From contig CALBKQ010000088.1 in the NCBI GenBank assembly GCA_937895645.1, positions 1-7,272 of the forward strand: a stretch of DNA of 7,272 nt, written 5' to 3'. The notes beneath the pieces were generated by a model. The model saw only the letters and a list, made by a program, of their open reading frames with translations, made no database searches and was not told where the DNA came from. The stretch is from an uncultured Clostridia bacterium (GTDB lineage Bacteria > Bacillota > Clostridia > Oscillospirales > Acutalibacteraceae). The position numbers and the translations under genes are program-made. Positions 5,750 to 7,272 of the stretch are shown here, piece after piece (position 1 is the first letter of the stretch; the number at the start of each line of letters is the position of its first letter).

Positions 5750-6355
5750 TTATTCTGCTGTATATTCTCTAACTCTTAGTGGTATTCCTATTTCTTCACA
5801 AAGCGTTTTGCAATCCTCAATATCTTCTTTACTGATTACATCAACAACCGTAAGTTTAATGGGTGTACCATATTCCTTGCACTCTTTTGCAAATTTTAAC
5901 ATTGCGTTAAAAGCTGGTTTACCAAATGATGGGCGAGTAACTTCATTGTACTTCTCTGCAGTCGGTGCGTTAAGGCTGATTGAAACTGAATCAATAACTT
6001 GGCAAATTTCTTTTGCAGTTTCTCTTTTGTTAATTAAATCTGAAAGTCCGTTTGTGTTAAGACGAATATTTATTCCCTTATTTTTCAGATATTTACAAGC
6101 ATCAATTAAATTGTTCAATGCACAAGTTGGCTCACCATAACCGCAAACGGTAATTGAGTTGTTGTATTTACTAAAATCAAATTTGTCAATTTCTGCTTTA
6201 ATTTCGTCGATTGTGGGGCTATGCTCAAACCACAAAGTGGTTGCTTCACCAACAGAGTCACCATTGTTGCGAATACAAAAAGTACATCTGCAAGGACAGG
6301 CATTTGTAATATTAAGATAAGCCTGATTTCCATAAGTATAAACAATATCAGCCAT
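5750..6355 (-). CDS. Short radical SAM protein, TatD-associated type
   Basis: This 201-residue protein is a compact radical SAM enzyme. The cluster motif CX3CX2C is C20-PCR-C24-TF-C27 (with an extra C22), so a [4Fe-4S] cluster and SAM-radical chemistry are expected. Downstream elements fit the fold: CGYGEPT (71-77) for SAM binding, LNTNG (99-103) and VSISLNAPT (124-132). The size and the N-terminus YGNQAYLNITNACPCRCTFC resemble the TatD-linked radical SAM family (TIGR04038), whose members sit beside or fused to a TatD nuclease; none is visible here. Substrate unknown. The ATG at 6355 has AAGGAG at 6364-6369 and overlaps the S-component stop by 8 nt, so the two are translationally coupled. It ends the operon at the terminator. 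Confidence 0.9.
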   Translation of the reverse strand: MADIVYTYGNQAYLNITNACPCRCTFCIRNNGDSVGEATTLWFEHSPTIDEIKAEIDKFDFSKYNNSITVCGYGEPTCALNNLIDACKYLKNKGINIRLNTNGLSDLINKRETAKEICQVIDSVSISLNAPTAEKYNEVTRPSFGKPAFNAMLKFAKECKEYGTPIKLTVVDVISKEDIEDCKTLCEEIGIPLRVREYTAE

Positions 6356-6872
6356 TATTTATTCTCCTTTTGAAGTTGATTTTATCAAGTGCAGTTGCGG
6401 TTATATAAAATAAAATTCCACTTGCAACTGCCTGTATGGTATTACCGATTATCGAAAGTGTTGCCGATGCAACCGAATACAGAATGCACTCTGCAATAAA
6501 GTAGCCGAGAATTGTAATAATTCCTGACATTATAGGCATTAACGCAGTTTTCTTATTAAGTATTTTGTTTGATTTTTCTTTTTTGCAAATTAGAGCAAAA
6601 GGCAAAGCAATCAGCATTTTAATAATTGCTGTTGGAATTGCCCACACAGCGTATGCGCCAAGAATATCTGCCAATGCACCACCAAGGGCACTTGCAATAA
6701 GGCAATAGGGGAATGGCAAAATGCAAGCGGAAAGATAAATAAAGCAATCTCCAAAGTGAATGTACCCCTCTCCAAGTCCCGTTGAGAATTGAACGAGCAT
6801 GGTTGAAAGTAAAATGATTACACTAAATACGGCAGTATATGTTTTTCTGAATAGTGATTCCTTTTTTCTCAT
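6348..6872 (-). CDS. ECF transporter S component-like membrane protein (vitamin uptake)
   Basis: S components are the substrate-binding membrane subunits of energy-coupling factor vitamin transporters. From the ATG at 6872 the protein has 174 residues and about five or six hydrophobic segments (roughly 11-30, 41-60, 62-80, 81-96, 110-135, 140-162). The HFGD motif (39-42) and the GGALADILGAYAVWAIPTAIIKMLIALP stretch (64-91) are the pattern of the ThiW/HmpT/PdxU-like and TIGR04002-type S components. No ATPase or EcfT gene is nearby, so it would use a shared module encoded elsewhere. The neighbouring pyridoxal-type kinase suggests vitamin B6 as the cargo (inference); a thiamine precursor is the alternative. 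The frame opens at 6920, but GGAGAT at 6881-6886 favours 6872, which still overlaps the kinase gene by 50 nt. Confidence 0.85.
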   Translation of the reverse strand: MRKKESLFRKTYTAVFSVIILLSTMLVQFSTGLGEGYIHFGDCFIYLSACILPFPYCLIASALGGALADILGAYAVWAIPTAIIKMLIALPFALICKKEKSNKILNKKTALMPIMSGIITILGYFIAECILYSVASATLSIIGNTIQAVASGILFYITATALDKINFKRRINNG

Positions 6873-7272
6873 TGATAAGCATCTCCAGATGTTTTTGGAA
6901 GTGTACTCCTTGTGGCTCATAATCGAGTGTCGTTGGAGTGTCCATTATTGAAATATAAATAAAATTTGTAGCTAGTGAAACAGCATCAAAAATATCCATT
7001 CCCTTTGTAACACCGCCACAAACAATACTTGAAAAAATATCACCTGTACCGGAATAACTGCCATTCAAAAGTTTGTGATTTGTGGTGTGTATTCGGTCTT
7101 TTTCTACGGTTAAAGTTTTAATTTTACCATTGTGCTTTATTCCAGTAACTATTACAGTTTTTGTAGTGTCGCTTAAAAGAGAATGTGCAAGAACTTCGAT
7201 TTTAACATAATTTTCTTCTTTGCTTATTTCATTGTAATCTTCACCACAAAGAATACAAAGTTCAGTAAGGTT
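6823..7272 (-). CDS. Pyridoxal/pyridoxamine kinase, C-terminal half (5' part outside window)
   Basis: The minus-strand frame is open from the right edge to the stop at 6823 and gives the last 149 residues of a ribokinase-like kinase that phosphorylates B6 vitamers in the cytoplasm. The visible part starts at NLTELCILCG, the conserved PNxTE segment of pyridoxal kinases. VTGIKHNGK (42-50) follows, then GSYSGTGDIFSS (71-82) with the anion hole and catalytic Asp at 78, and finally DYEPQGVHFQKHLEML (117-132), typical of PdxK/PdxY. A hydroxymethylpyrimidine kinase (ThiD) is the main alternative, but the GVxF-L ending favours B6. The C-terminus runs about 17 residues past the usual end and overlaps the S-component gene by 50 nt, unusually long for coupled genes. 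Confidence 0.85.
   Translation of the reverse strand, partial: NLTELCILCGEDYNEISKEENYVKIEVLAHSLLSDTTKTVIVTGIKHNGKIKTLTVEKDRIHTTNHKLLNGSYSGTGDIFSSIVCGGVTKGMDIFDAVSLATNFIYISIMDTPTTLDYEPQGVHFQKHLEMLINEKKGITIQKNIYCRI

Noticed and set aside
5667..6140. 157-codon plus-strand open frame antisense to the radical SAM gene
   Set aside because: It begins before the terminator hairpin, reads through it, has no ribosome binding site, and lies opposite a clear radical SAM enzyme. It is a shadow of that gene's codon bias.

Overview
The window looks like a chromosomal segment of a low-GC, Gram-positive anaerobe of the Clostridia, probably near Ruminococcus/Oscillospiraceae. The basis is AT-rich codon use, strong AGGAGG-type ribosome binding sites, and family content: Mini-RNase III, YitT, an ECF-transporter S component and a TatD-associated type radical SAM protein. 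No mobile element, CRISPR array, tRNA or rRNA was seen.

Layout. (1) Positions 1-4967, minus strand, hold a tightly packed cluster. In transcription order it is obg (ribosome-assembly GTPase), mrnC (Mini-RNase III for 23S rRNA maturation), a YitT-family membrane protein, a DUF3592-type membrane protein, and lepA (elongation factor 4, cut by the left edge). Genes overlap or are separated by at most 19 nt, and no terminator lies between them. The shared theme is ribosome assembly and translation, with two uncharacterised membrane proteins as passengers. (2) Positions 4968-5411 are a very AT-rich intergenic region with no convincing gene. It carries phased A-tracts, two predicted plus-strand promoters, a NrdR-like palindrome inside the spacer of the first, and LexA/DinR-like GAAC-N4-GTTC elements around the second. 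(3) Positions 5412-5654, plus strand, encode an 80-residue single-pass membrane protein with a basic tail. It resembles, in size and predicted control only, the small SOS-induced division inhibitors of Gram-positives. (4) Positions 5711-5747 form a strong bidirectional terminator between convergent units. (5) Positions 5750-7272, minus strand, hold a second operon. In transcription order it is a pyridoxal/pyridoxamine kinase (5' part outside the window), a small ECF-type S component, and a short radical SAM protein, all with overlapping ends. Vitamin B6 uptake and trapping is the simplest reading for the first two; the radical SAM substrate is unknown.

The most interesting part is the 5130-5654 regulatory region with its small membrane protein. 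It combines apparent DNA-damage (LexA) and possibly deoxyribonucleotide (NrdR) signals in front of an unrecognised gene. The other genes are ordinary members of known families.
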